Source: Luteibacter sp. UNCMF331Sha3.1
Lineage (GTDB): Bacteria; Pseudomonadota; Gammaproteobacteria; Xanthomonadales; Rhodanobacteraceae
Assembly (NCBI RefSeq): GCF_900109915.1
Contig: NZ_FOBU01000001.1
Coordinates: 750,764-814,763, forward strand
Direction of reading: 5' to 3'
Length of the DNA stretch: 64,000 nucleotides
Shown: piece by piece, positions 1-8,261 of the stretch
How positions within the stretch are numbered: position 1 is the first letter of the stretch
Layout: each line of letters starts with the position of its first letter
Translations under genes and position numbers: made by a program
Notes under the pieces: generated by a model
The model's database searches: none
What the model saw: only the letters and a program-made list of their open reading frames with translations
What the model was told of the DNA's origin: nothing

Positions 1-323
1 GATTCGGCCGAATTGATCCAGCCCTGACCGCTGACAGTGGCGTGTGCCTGGACGCGGGGGCCGATGTCGTACTGGAGGCCGCTGGTCAGCGCCGGACCCG
101 CGGTCACCGCCTGAGGCGCCAGCGGCTGGGTGGTGTCGGCGCGGTCGTCGGCCTGCAGGGAAAGGGCGCGGCCATCCGGCGCGAGCCAGACGGGAATCGC
201 ACCGCGAGAACCCGCATCGCCACCCAGAAGGCGCGACGCCGTGGCGTCCTGTCCGACCGGCGCGACCTGTCCTGCCGCGGCGAGCGGCATCAACAGAAGC
301 ATGGTCAGGACAGATCGGCGCAT
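1..323 (-). CDS. Secreted or exported protein, 5' part only (runs off window start)
   Basis: An open frame on the minus strand starts at an ATG at 323 and continues without a stop to base 1, giving at least 107 residues. The N-terminus is a convincing Sec signal peptide: MRRSVLTMLLLMPLAAAGQ, with two Arg, a Leu-rich core and an Ala-Ala-Gly cleavage region. The following residues are polar, Ala/Asp/Gly-rich and contain no motif I recognise. The gene diverges from the GGDEF-EAL gene at 581, and the 257 bp between them must carry both promoters. That gap includes a GC-rich hairpin (stems 479-485 and 493-499). The product is probably periplasmic or outer-membrane, but its function cannot be given. 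Confidence 0.6.
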   Translation of the reverse strand, partial: MRRSVLTMLLLMPLAAAGQVAPVGQDATASRLLGGDAGSRGAIPVWLAPDGRALSLQADDRADTTQPLAPQAVTAGPALTSGLQYDIGPRVQAHATVSGQGWINSAE

Positions 324-580
324 GGAGGGTTCGTCTGTGACGGCTGAGTTTCCCCGCGTCCCGCCTCAGCCTGACGGGAACGACCCGAGTATACGCCGTT
401 TTACTTTTTACTAACACCCCGGGGAGGGGCCCTTAAGGAAACAGCCTGCCTGCCGTTTATGACCATGAAGGGTCGCCGCCGGGGGGCGACGGCCCCCGGA
501 ACCGCGCCACGGCGCCCCATCGCGCGGCCGCCGCAACGCATATAGACTGAACCGACCACGACCGGAACCTTAGTCAGGCG

Positions 581-3469
581 ATGACCTTCGCTCCATCCCA
601 AAGCCCGACCCTGCAGGCTCCCGGTTCCGCTGTGGCTGAGCCCTTGCAGGCGGCTGTCGAACGCCTCCTGCGCGCCGCGGACGCCGAGTCCGTGCGGGTG
701 GATTGCGAGGCCTTCGTCCATTGCCTCGTCGCCGATGCCACCGTGACGTGGCGGCCTGCTTCCGAGTCTGCGCCGGCCGGCGCGCTGGAACTGGCGATCG
801 ATCCACAAAACGAGCGCTACATCGACGTCCGCGCCGCGGACGGCGAACTGCGGGCGTCCGCCGACCTGCTCGCCTGGGTCGGCCGCCTCGCCGCCGCCCG
901 TCTTCGGCAGCTGGCGGAAACGGCGAACCTCTACGAGGCCATCTCGCGCCTCGCCCTGGCGGAACGTCTTCAGCGCGCCCTCTACGCGATCGCGGAGCAG
1001 GCCGGTGCCGAGCACAACATGAAGGACATGATGAGCGCGCTCCACGGCATCGTGGGCAGCCTCATGTACGCCGAGAATTTCTTCATCGTGCTGTACGACG
1101 CGCAGAACCGCACGGTTCGCTTCCCGTACTTCGTGGACACCGAAGACCAGGACATCCCGGATCCGGAAGGCGTGCGCGCGATCGAAGCGATCGAGAACAC
1201 GCTGACCTGGCACGTGCTGCAGAGTGGTCGCGCGATGATGGGCGCGAGCAGCGAACTCGAGAAGAACCTGCCCGGCCCGCGCGTGCCGATCGGTCCGCCC
1301 AGCGACGACTGGCTCGGCGTGCCCATGAAGCGCGGCGACGACGTCGTCGGCGCGCTGGTGGTGCAGAGCTACCGCGACGACACCCGCTACACCGAGAACG
1401 ATCGCGACCTGCTCACCTACGTGGCGCAGCACGTGCAGACGGCGCTGGAGCGCCGCCAGGCACACGAGGAACTGGAACGTCGCGTCACCACGCGCACGGC
1501 GGCATTGCGCGAAGCCAACCGCGTGCTGCGCCAGCAGGTCCTGCAGCGCCAGCGGGGCGAGCGCCTGCAGGCGGCGCTGTTCCGTATCGCGGAACTGGCG
1601 AACACGTCGGACAGCATCGAAAACTTCTATGCCGCGGTCCATCGCGTGATCGGTGGCCTGCTCTACGCACGCAATTTCTATATCGCGCTGCTTTCGGAAG
1701 ACCAGAACAAGCTGACCTTCCCCTACTCCGTCGACGAACTCGATGGCGTGCGCGAGCCCCGCGAACTCGGCCGTGGCCTCACCGAGTACGTGCTGCGCAA
1801 CGGCAAGGCGCTGCTGGCCGACCGCGACGAGATCGATCGCCTCAATCGCGACCAGGTGCTGTCGACCTCGGGTGCGCGCTCGCTGCACTGGCTCGGCGTG
1901 CCGCTGATCTGGAACGAGAAGTCGATGGGCGTGCTCGCGGTGCAGAGCTACACGCCCGAGCACACGTACAGCGCACGCGACCAGGAACTGCTGACCTTCG
2001 TCAGTTACCACATCGCCAACGCGCTGCAGCGCAAGTACACGACCGAATCGCTGAAGCAGGCCTACGCCAGCCTCGAACGCCGTGTCACGGAACGCACCCG
2101 CGCCCTGGCGCTGGCCAACCGCGACCTGCGCGAGCAGATCGCGGAGCGCGAGCGGGTCGAGCGCCGCCTCAAATACGAAACCCTGCACGATTCGCTCACC
2201 GGCCTGCCGAACCGCACGCTGTTGCTGCAGCGTCTGGAGCAGGCGCTGAACCACTACCGCGAGAACCCGGGCGACCTGTTCGCGGTGCTGTTCATCGACC
2301 TCGACCGGTTCAAGGTGATCAACGATTCGGTGGGCCACCTCGTCGGCGACGACCTGTTGTTCCAGGTGGGCGGTCGCATCCGCGCCTGCCTGAAGACGCG
2401 CGACGTCGTGGCGCGCCTCGGCGGCGACGAATTCGCCGTGCTCGTCGAGGGCATCGTCGACCCGCAGGCCGCGACGCACATCGCCGAGCGCATCATCGCG
2501 CAGTTGCAGACCCCCTTCCGCCTCGGCGCGAAGGAGATCTTCACGTCCGCGTCCATCGGCATCGCGTTGCCGACGCCCGAGTACACGCGTCCGGAAGAAC
2601 TCCTCCGCGACGCCGACTCGGCCATGTACCGGGCGAAGGACGAAGGCCGCCATCGCGCGGCCGTCTTCGACGATCGCCTACGTCGCGAGGCCCTTTCGCT
2701 GCTCGAACTGGAAGGCGACCTGCGCCGCGCGCTCACGCGCAACGAGTTCGTTCCTTTCTATCAGCCGATCGTGGATCTCGAAGACACTCGCGTCGTCGGC
2801 TACGAAGCACTGCTGCGCTGGCGCCACCCAGAACGCGGCCTGCTGCCGCCGGGCGAATTCCTCGCCGTGGCCGAAGACACCGGCTGCTCGGAAGCCATCG
2901 ACTGGCAGATCTTCGACCAGGTGATCCGCCAGGCGCGTGCGCTGGTGGGCGACGAGGGCTTCATCAGCATCAACGTCTCGGGCAGCCATTTCCGCTCGCC
3001 GGACCTCGATCAGCGCCTTCTCGACCTGCTCGCGGAACATCGCGTGCCGGCCCGATCGATCCGCGTCGAGGTCACCGAGCGTGCGCTGCTCGAGAACCCC
3101 GCCCAGGTGAAGCGGATCCTCGAGAACCTCCGCGACCACGGCGTGGGCATCGCTCTGGACGATTTCGGCACGGGCTACTCATCGCTGAGCTACCTGCACC
3201 AGTACCCGATCGAGACGCTTAAGATCGATCGCTCGTTCGTGATCGAGCTGCCCGCGGAAGACACCGACGCACACAGCACCGCAGTGGTGCGCGCGATCCA
3301 GGCGCTCGCGGATTCGCTGCGCATGCAGGTGATCGCCGAAGGCATCGAGACGGAATCGCAGATGCGCGCCCTGCGTCGCATCGGTTGCCGGTTCGGTCAG
3401 GGCTTCCTGTTCGCGCAGCCGCAGCCCGCGAGCAAGTGGCTCGGGGCGCCGTTGTCGCTGGATGCGTGA
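581..3469 (+). CDS. GAF-GAF-GGDEF-EAL cyclic-di-GMP signalling protein
   Basis: A 962-residue cytoplasmic protein with no obvious membrane segment. Two GAF-type sensor domains (about 135-290 and 340-495) are each followed by a charged coiled-coil linker (ERRVTTRTAALREANR and ERRVTERTRALALANR). A GGDEF domain (about 540-705) has an intact GGDEF at 614-618, and an EAL domain (about 715-955) has EAL at 742-744. Expected EAL catalytic residues are all visible: the Asn of NVSGSHF, the Glu of EVTERA, DDFGTGYSSL, KIDRSF, AEGIE and GQGFLF. The inhibitory RxxD site before GGDEF reads KTRD, so the Arg is lost and product inhibition may be weak. It could both make and degrade c-di-GMP, with direction set by ligands of the GAF pair. 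It is a single gene, convergent with hslO. Confidence 0.93.
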   Translation: MTFAPSQSPTLQAPGSAVAEPLQAAVERLLRAADAESVRVDCEAFVHCLVADATVTWRPASESAPAGALELAIDPQNERYIDVRAADGELRASADLLAWVGRLAAARLRQLAETANLYEAISRLALAERLQRALYAIAEQAGAEHNMKDMMSALHGIVGSLMYAENFFIVLYDAQNRTVRFPYFVDTEDQDIPDPEGVRAIEAIENTLTWHVLQSGRAMMGASSELEKNLPGPRVPIGPPSDDWLGVPMKRGDDVVGALVVQSYRDDTRYTENDRDLLTYVAQHVQTALERRQAHEELERRVTTRTAALREANRVLRQQVLQRQRGERLQAALFRIAELANTSDSIENFYAAVHRVIGGLLYARNFYIALLSEDQNKLTFPYSVDELDGVREPRELGRGLTEYVLRNGKALLADRDEIDRLNRDQVLSTSGARSLHWLGVPLIWNEKSMGVLAVQSYTPEHTYSARDQELLTFVSYHIANALQRKYTTESLKQAYASLERRVTERTRALALANRDLREQIAERERVERRLKYETLHDSLTGLPNRTLLLQRLEQALNHYRENPGDLFAVLFIDLDRFKVINDSVGHLVGDDLLFQVGGRIRACLKTRDVVARLGGDEFAVLVEGIVDPQAATHIAERIIAQLQTPFRLGAKEIFTSASIGIALPTPEYTRPEELLRDADSAMYRAKDEGRHRAAVFDDRLRREALSLLELEGDLRRALTRNEFVPFYQPIVDLEDTRVVGYEALLRWRHPERGLLPPGEFLAVAEDTGCSEAIDWQIFDQVIRQARALVGDEGFISINVSGSHFRSPDLDQRLLDLLAEHRVPARSIRVEVTERALLENPAQVKRILENLRDHGVGIALDDFGTGYSSLSYLHQYPIETLKIDRSFVIELPAEDTDAHSTAVVRAIQALADSLRMQVIAEGIETESQMRALRRIGCRFGQGFLFAQPQPASKWLGAPLSLDA

Positions 3470-3479
3470 TGCGTGATGC

Positions 3480-3507
3480 GGTGGGAGCCGGCCTGCCGGC
3501 TCCCACC
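3480..3507. repeat. REP-like palindrome (single unit)
   Basis: A perfect inverted repeat with 13-bp arms (ggtgggagccggc and its complement) around a 2-nt centre lies between the convergent stops of the GGDEF-EAL gene and hslO. Its head, gtgggagc, is shared with the larger palindromes at 18701-18769 and 62879-62947, so it belongs to the same REP family. It may also help end transcription from both sides, although no T-run follows. Confidence 0.75.
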
Positions 3508-3514
3508 CGATCCT

Positions 3515-4465
3515 TCACTGCAGCGTCGACGGGGACGGCGGCGTCTCGACCTGTGTGAGCAGGCGCTCGGCGTCCACGCGATCGAACGTGTAGCGCGTGG
3601 CGCAGAATTCGCACACCACCTCGATCTCGCCGTCGCGCTCGTCCAGCGCCGCCTCGACTTCCGGGCGGCCGAGCGCGCGCAGCATGCCTTCCACGCGCTC
3701 CTGCGAGCAGGTGCAGCCGAACGCCAGCGAGCGCGGCTCGTAGAGCCGCACCGTCTCCTCGTGGAAGAGCCGGTAGAGCAGTTCTTCCGGACGCGTGGAG
3801 AGCATCTCCTTGTCGCTGAGCGTCGCCAGCAGGTGACCCACGCGCTCCCAGGCGTCGTCGTCGTCCTCGACGGCGCTGTGACCGCCCTCGCCCGGCACCG
3901 GCTGCACCATCAGGCCCACCGCGTGCTGGCCGTCGGCGGCGAGCATGATGCGCGCGGGCAGCTGCTCCGACCGCTCGAAGTAGCCTTCGAGCGCCTGCGC
4001 GAGCGACGGCGGCGGCAGCGACGCGTCCGACGGCGGCGAGAGGTCGACGATGCCCTGGTAACGGCCCCGGTCGGCCTGACCGATCGTGATGGCGAGCAAC
4101 GGCTCCGGGGCCGCCGCGAGATCGACGTGATCGGCCAGTGCGCCGGGCTCGTTTTCGTCGTGGCGCGCGATGCCGCGCACGCGACCCTTGTCCGTGCATT
4201 CGGCGAAGAGCAGGCGCAGCGCGCCCTGGCTCTTGTACTCCAGCGAGAGCGCGCCATCGAACTTGATGTTGCCGGTGAGCAGCGCGCTCGCGGCGACCGC
4301 CTGACCCAGCGTCGTGCGCAGGGCCGATGGGTAGTCCGCTCGCGAGGCGATCTCGTGCCAGCTGGCGCCGAGCCGGACGAGCACGCCGCGCATGCCCGCT
4401 TTCTCGAGCATGAAGCGATAGAGCACGTCCTCGGACACGAGGGTATCGACGATCGAATCGGTCAC
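3515..4465 (-). CDS. hslO: Redox-regulated holdase chaperone Hsp33
   Basis: A 316-residue cytosolic chaperone activated by oxidative unfolding. The C-terminal zinc centre is complete: CTC (C-x-C) and, about 30 residues on, CEFC (C-x-x-C). The length matches the family, or is slightly above it because of an acidic insert around EGGHSAVEDDDDAWE. I start it at the GTG at 4465 because AGGAG stands 6 bases upstream; the in-frame TTG at 4486 lies upstream of that Shine-Dalgarno and is less likely. The protein then begins VTDSIVDTLVSEDVLYRFM. It is divergent from mtgA, and the GC-rich REP palindrome at 3480 follows its stop. Confidence 0.95.
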   Translation of the reverse strand: MTDSIVDTLVSEDVLYRFMLEKAGMRGVLVRLGASWHEIASRADYPSALRTTLGQAVAASALLTGNIKFDGALSLEYKSQGALRLLFAECTDKGRVRGIARHDENEPGALADHVDLAAAPEPLLAITIGQADRGRYQGIVDLSPPSDASLPPPSLAQALEGYFERSEQLPARIMLAADGQHAVGLMVQPVPGEGGHSAVEDDDDAWERVGHLLATLSDKEMLSTRPEELLYRLFHEETVRLYEPRSLAFGCTCSQERVEGMLRALGRPEVEAALDERDGEIEVVCEFCATRYTFDRVDAERLLTQVETPPSPSTLQ

Positions 4466-4540
4466 GGCATTCTCCTGGTGATCCAACGGCAGATGGGGTC
4501 GCGCCCGGACAGCGACAAGCCCACGGAGGCCAGTGCCCCT

Positions 4541-4546
4541 TATACT
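4541..4546 (+). promoter_or_regulatory. Possible -10 box for mtgA
   Basis: TATACT (5/6 match to the sigma70 -10) lies 27 bases upstream of the mtgA ATG in the 107-bp divergent hslO/mtgA gap. No good -35 hexamer is visible at 16-18 bp spacing. The complementary strand reads TATAAG, so it might also serve hslO. Confidence 0.3.
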
Positions 4547-4572
4547 GCGCCATCCTCCGCCAGCGCGCCGCC

Positions 4573-5313
4573 ATGATCCCGACGCATCGCTCGCCCCTTC
4601 GCCGGATCGTCCGCATCGCGTGCCTGCTCGTCGTGGCCTGGCTGGCCCTGTCGTGCGTCGTCGTGTTCGCCTTCCGTTTCATCCCGCCGTGGACCAGCGC
4701 GATGATGATGGAGCGTCGCGTGGAGGCATGGGTGACGGGTGAGCACGATTTCACGCTTCGGCACCGCTGGGTTCCATGGGGGCGCATTTCGCCCCAGGTG
4801 GGCATCGCGATGGTGGCGGGCGAGGACCAGAAATTCCCGTACCACCACGGCTTCGATGTCGATGCGATCCAGGATGCCATCGACGCGGCCGACGAAGGCA
4901 AGCGCCTGCGCGGTGCCAGCACGATCAGCCAGCAAGTGGCGAAGAACCTTTTCCTCTGGAACGGTCGCAGTTTCGTCCGCAAGGGCCTTGAAGCCTGGTT
5001 CACGGTGCTCATCGAAACGCTCTGGCCGAAGCAGCGCATCCTCGAGGTGTACATGAATACGGTGGAGCTCGGTAACGGCGTGTACGGCGTGGGCGCCGCG
5101 GCCGACGCGTTCTACCGCGGCACACCCGACCGACTCGATGCGACGCAGTCCGCGCGTCTCGCCGCCGTGCTGCCGAATCCGCGCCGCTTCCGCGTCGATG
5201 CGCCGAGCGCCTACGTGCAGCGCCGCACCGCATGGATCGCCCGGCAGGTCGTGCAGCTCGGCGGCCCCGCCTATCTTTCCCGACCGGCGCCCGTCTCCGG
5301 CCGGGTGCGCTGA
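4573..5313 (+). CDS. mtgA: Monofunctional biosynthetic peptidoglycan transglycosylase
   Basis: A 246-residue GT51 enzyme that polymerises lipid II glycan strands at the outer face of the inner membrane. A single N-terminal membrane anchor spans about residues 14-36 (IACLLVVAWLALSCVVVFAF). The GT51 motifs appear in order: EDQKFPYHHGFD with the catalytic Glu, then GASTISQQVAKNLFLW, RKGLEAW, and the ILEVYMNTVELG / GVYGVGAAADAFY block. There is no transpeptidase domain, which distinguishes it from class A PBPs. Its stop is 8 bases before the next gene, a membrane glycosyltransferase, so the two are probably cotranscribed. Confidence 0.95.
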   Translation: MIPTHRSPLRRIVRIACLLVVAWLALSCVVVFAFRFIPPWTSAMMMERRVEAWVTGEHDFTLRHRWVPWGRISPQVGIAMVAGEDQKFPYHHGFDVDAIQDAIDAADEGKRLRGASTISQQVAKNLFLWNGRSFVRKGLEAWFTVLIETLWPKQRILEVYMNTVELGNGVYGVGAAADAFYRGTPDRLDATQSARLAAVLPNPRRFRVDAPSAYVQRRTAWIARQVVQLGGPAYLSRPAPVSGRVR

Positions 5314-5321
5314 GGCCCGCC

Positions 5322-6293
5322 ATGTCCTACTCCCTCGCCATCGTCGTGCCCGCGTACAACGAGACCGCCGTGGCGGAGACGTTCCATGCGCGCCTCGGCG
5401 CGGTGCTGGACGGACTCGATGCCACGTCGCGGATCATCTATGTCGACGACGGCAGCCACGACGGCACGTGGACGACGCTGCGCGCCATCGCCGCGCGCGA
5501 CCCGCGTGTCGAGGCGCTGCGGCTCTCGCGCAACTTCGGCAAGGAAGCCGCGATGACGGCCGGCCTCGACGCCGCGGATGCCGACGCCGTGGTGGTCATC
5601 GACATCGACCTGCAGGATCCGCCCGAACTCATCCCGGCACTGGTCGCGCGCTGGCAGGAAGGCTTCGACGTGGTCTACGCCACACGCGGCGAACGCGACG
5701 GCGAATCGCGGACCAAGAAATTCACCTCCGCGGCGTTCTACCGCGTGATGGAGCGCCTGTCCGATACCCCGATGCCACGCGACACCGGCGACTTCCGCCT
5801 GCTGTCCCGCCGTGCGGCGGATGCGCTGCGCCAGCTCCGCGAGCGCCAGCGCTTCATGAAAGGGCTGTTCGCCTGGATAGGCTATCGACAGACCGCGATC
5901 ACGTACCATCGCGACGCGCGGCACGCCGGCGACACCAAGTGGAACTACTGGCGCCTGACCAACCTCGCGGTGGAAGGCATCACGTCGTTCTCCACCGCAC
6001 CGCTGCGCATCGCCACCTGGGTCGGCGTCTCCGCCGCGACGCTCGCCTTCCTCTACGGCCTCTGGGTGATGCTGAAGGTGCTGATCTGGGGCGACCCCGT
6101 GCGTGGCTACCCCACCCTGATGGTGGTGATCCTGTTCCTGGGCGGCGCCCAGTTGCTGGCGCTGGGCGTGATCGGAGAATACGTCGGCCGCACCTATGCC
6201 GAGTCGAAGCGGCGCCCCCTCTACTACGTGGACGACCGCGCCGGTGCCCGTCCTTCACCTGATCGTTACCCGGCGCCTCCGGGCCAGCGGTAG
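5322..6293 (+). CDS. DPM1/GtrB-type polyprenyl-phosphate glycosyltransferase
   Basis: 323 residues: a GT2 domain in the first 220, then two C-terminal membrane helices (about 235-257 and 267-290). Motifs include VVPAYNET, the nucleotide-binding VDDGSHDGT and the metal-binding DIDLQDPPE, as in dolichol/undecaprenyl-phosphate mannosyl- or glucosyltransferases (GtrB, ArnC, DPM1). It should transfer a sugar from a nucleotide donor to undecaprenyl phosphate at the cytoplasmic face. I chose the ATG at 5322; an in-frame ATG at 5232 would overlap mtgA by 80 bases. No GtrA or modifying GT-C gene is adjacent, so the sugar is unknown. Confidence 0.88.
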   Translation: MSYSLAIVVPAYNETAVAETFHARLGAVLDGLDATSRIIYVDDGSHDGTWTTLRAIAARDPRVEALRLSRNFGKEAAMTAGLDAADADAVVVIDIDLQDPPELIPALVARWQEGFDVVYATRGERDGESRTKKFTSAAFYRVMERLSDTPMPRDTGDFRLLSRRAADALRQLRERQRFMKGLFAWIGYRQTAITYHRDARHAGDTKWNYWRLTNLAVEGITSFSTAPLRIATWVGVSAATLAFLYGLWVMLKVLIWGDPVRGYPTLMVVILFLGGAQLLALGVIGEYVGRTYAESKRRPLYYVDDRAGARPSPDRYPAPPGQR

Positions 6294-6340
6294 ACTGTCC
6301 TCACCGCGGCGGCGGCCGCACCCATCCCGGGAGTCGAGGC

Positions 6341-6769
6341 ATGCAGCAGGTCAGACAACTCCTTGAAACGAAGGGCCGTGCCGTCTATTCGGTCGCCGAG
6401 GACGCGAGCGTCTTCGAAGCGATCCAGCAGATGTCCGAGAAGAACGTCGGCGCGCTGGCGGTCATGAAGGGCAGCGAACTCGTCGGCATCGTTTCCGAGC
6501 GCGATTACGCCCGCAAGGTCATCCTGCAGAATCGCTCGTCGCGCGATACGCGGGTGGCCGAGATCATGACGTCGAGCGTCATTTCCGTCGCCCTCGATGC
6601 CACCGTCGACGAGTGCATGCGCCTGTGCACCGATGGGCGCCTGCGCCACCTCCCGGTGCTCGATGCCCAACGGGTGGTCGGCATGGTGTCGATCGGCGAC
6701 CTGGTGAAGGCGACGATCCAGGAACAGCAGCTGACGATCAGCCAGCTCGAGCAATACATCACGGGCTAG
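6341..6769 (+). CDS. CBS-domain pair protein
   Basis: A 142-residue cytosolic protein made almost wholly of two CBS domains (about 8-65 and 74-132). Typical signatures are VGALAVMKGSELVGIVSERDYARKV, split over the end of the first repeat, and RHLPVLDAQRVVGMVSIGDL in the second. CBS pairs bind adenosyl nucleotides and act as energy sensors, but the partner is not known. There is no SD closer than GGGAG about 10 bases before the ATG. Its TAG stop overlaps the TAG stop of the convergent transporter gene through a shared CTAG. Confidence 0.9.
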   Translation: MQQVRQLLETKGRAVYSVAEDASVFEAIQQMSEKNVGALAVMKGSELVGIVSERDYARKVILQNRSSRDTRVAEIMTSSVISVALDATVDECMRLCTDGRLRHLPVLDAQRVVGMVSIGDLVKATIQEQQLTISQLEQYITG

Positions 6770-8049
6770 GCGCGGCGTTCGTCGCTTTCCGGCTCCAGGT
6801 CGGGCGAGGTCGCCGCGCGCCGGGCCACGTCCGTGGCGACGGCGGCGAGCCCCGCGCAGATCAGGCCGATACCGGCGATGCCCACGCCGATGGCGTGCAG
6901 GCCATAGAGGCCGCTCGTGACGAGCAGGTCGCCGAAGCGCCACACGGTCGTCTCGATGAAGTTCTTGCCCTTGTACCGCGCTTCGCGCGGCATGCGCGTG
7001 TAGAGGGCGTCCGACGCCGGCTTGCCCATCCCGAAGGTCATGCCTCGTGTCACCACCTGCACGACGACGATGACAGGCACCGCGATGCCGAACAGCGACG
7101 CGGCACCGGGGCCGTGGATCGCGAGCCAGGACAGCAGCAGGACGTTGACGGCCGACGGCACCACCAGCGCCCAGAGCGTGCCGAAACGGCGCATCAGCAG
7201 CGGCGTGACGGTCAGCTGCAACACCGCGCCCAGACCGTTGATCCACAGATCGAGATCCGCGTAGAACGCGGTTCGCAGAGCGTTGTCGGTGAAGCGCGCC
7301 TTCGTGTAGTCGGCCATCAGCGCGTAAGCCATGGTCGCGATGCCGTCGCTCAGCAGCATCAGCAGCGCCATGTAGCGGAGGAACGGCTGCGCGACCGCCG
7401 CCTTCGCACCCTCGATCATCGAGCCCCCCAGGGGCGCCCCGTCCGTCCGGTCGTTGGCGCCCACGCGACGGGACACGACCAGCAACGCGCCGAGCGCGAC
7501 CGCCAGCGTGCCGGCGGATACCACCAGCATCGACGGCACGCCCAGCCGCACCACGAGCAGCCGCGTCAGCAGGGGCCCGAGCAACGCGCCCGCCATGCCG
7601 CCGAACGCGATCAGCGGGAACGCGACGCGCGCCTCCGTGCTGCTGAAGACGTCCGCCATCAGGCTCCAGAAGAGCGAAACCACGAACAGGTTGAAGACGC
7701 TGACCCAGACGAAGAAGACCTGGCCCAGGGCTACCGCGCCGATGCGGTCCTGCGCGACGAACGCGGGCACGAACGCCACCAGGCAGGCCACGAAGAAGAG
7801 GTAACTGCACAGCAGTACCTTGCGCCGCGCGAAGCGCGATACGAGCCAGCCGAATACCGGCGTCAGCGCCAGCATCACGACGAAGACGATCGCGTAGAAC
7901 ATCGGCAGCGACGACGAACCCGCGGCGCCGACCAGCTGGTCGCGCACCGGGCGCAGCACGTAATAGGAGGTCAGGACGAGGAAGAAGCCGATGACCGAGA
8001 GCACGAGGGTCGGCCCGCGCCGCTGGGCTGCGTCTGCAGGTTCGTTCAC
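6766..8049 (-). CDS. MFS-type transporter, 12-TM
   Basis: About 427 residues with roughly 12 hydrophobic helices. The first reads TLVLSVIGFFLVLTSYYVLRP, and the short loop after helix 2 carries SRFARRKVLL, like the MFS motif A region. Xanthomonadales often carry such MFS proteins with a YYVLRPVRD opening, which also resembles nucleotide-translocase-like carriers; the substrate is unknown. The start is uncertain. The GTG at 8049 gives the shortest sensible N-terminus. An ATG at 8139 would add 30 Ser/Arg-rich residues, and neither has a clear SD. It is divergent from the beta-lactamase-like gene at 8262. Confidence 0.82.
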   Translation of the reverse strand: MNEPADAAQRRGPTLVLSVIGFFLVLTSYYVLRPVRDQLVGAAGSSSLPMFYAIVFVVMLALTPVFGWLVSRFARRKVLLCSYLFFVACLVAFVPAFVAQDRIGAVALGQVFFVWVSVFNLFVVSLFWSLMADVFSSTEARVAFPLIAFGGMAGALLGPLLTRLLVVRLGVPSMLVVSAGTLAVALGALLVVSRRVGANDRTDGAPLGGSMIEGAKAAVAQPFLRYMALLMLLSDGIATMAYALMADYTKARFTDNALRTAFYADLDLWINGLGAVLQLTVTPLLMRRFGTLWALVVPSAVNVLLLSWLAIHGPGAASLFGIAVPVIVVVQVVTRGMTFGMGKPASDALYTRMPREARYKGKNFIETTVWRFGDLLVTSGLYGLHAIGVGIAGIGLICAGLAAVATDVARRAATSPDLEPESDERRA

Positions 8050-8261
8050 TGGCCGGGGCGTCCGCTGGGGTTGGCGCAAGCCTAGCACGCCGTTGCTGCG
8101 CCGCCGCGAAGCTGCGCTGCCGGACCCGTTCAGGGACATCAAGGCCCCGATCCGTTGTCGTGGGCGTGGAAGTGCATGACAATGCCGGTGACGATTGCCG
8201 GACGACCCGGCCTTCCCATCTTTCGCGGCGTGTCCCCACGCCTCGTTCCCGCGAGAAAAGC

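Noticed and set aside
401-2653. A 750-codon open frame antisense to the GGDEF-EAL gene
   Set aside because: The + strand frame has full GAF, GGDEF and EAL motifs. The antisense frame is Arg/His/Ala/Val-rich with no domain, as is usual opposite GC-rich genes.
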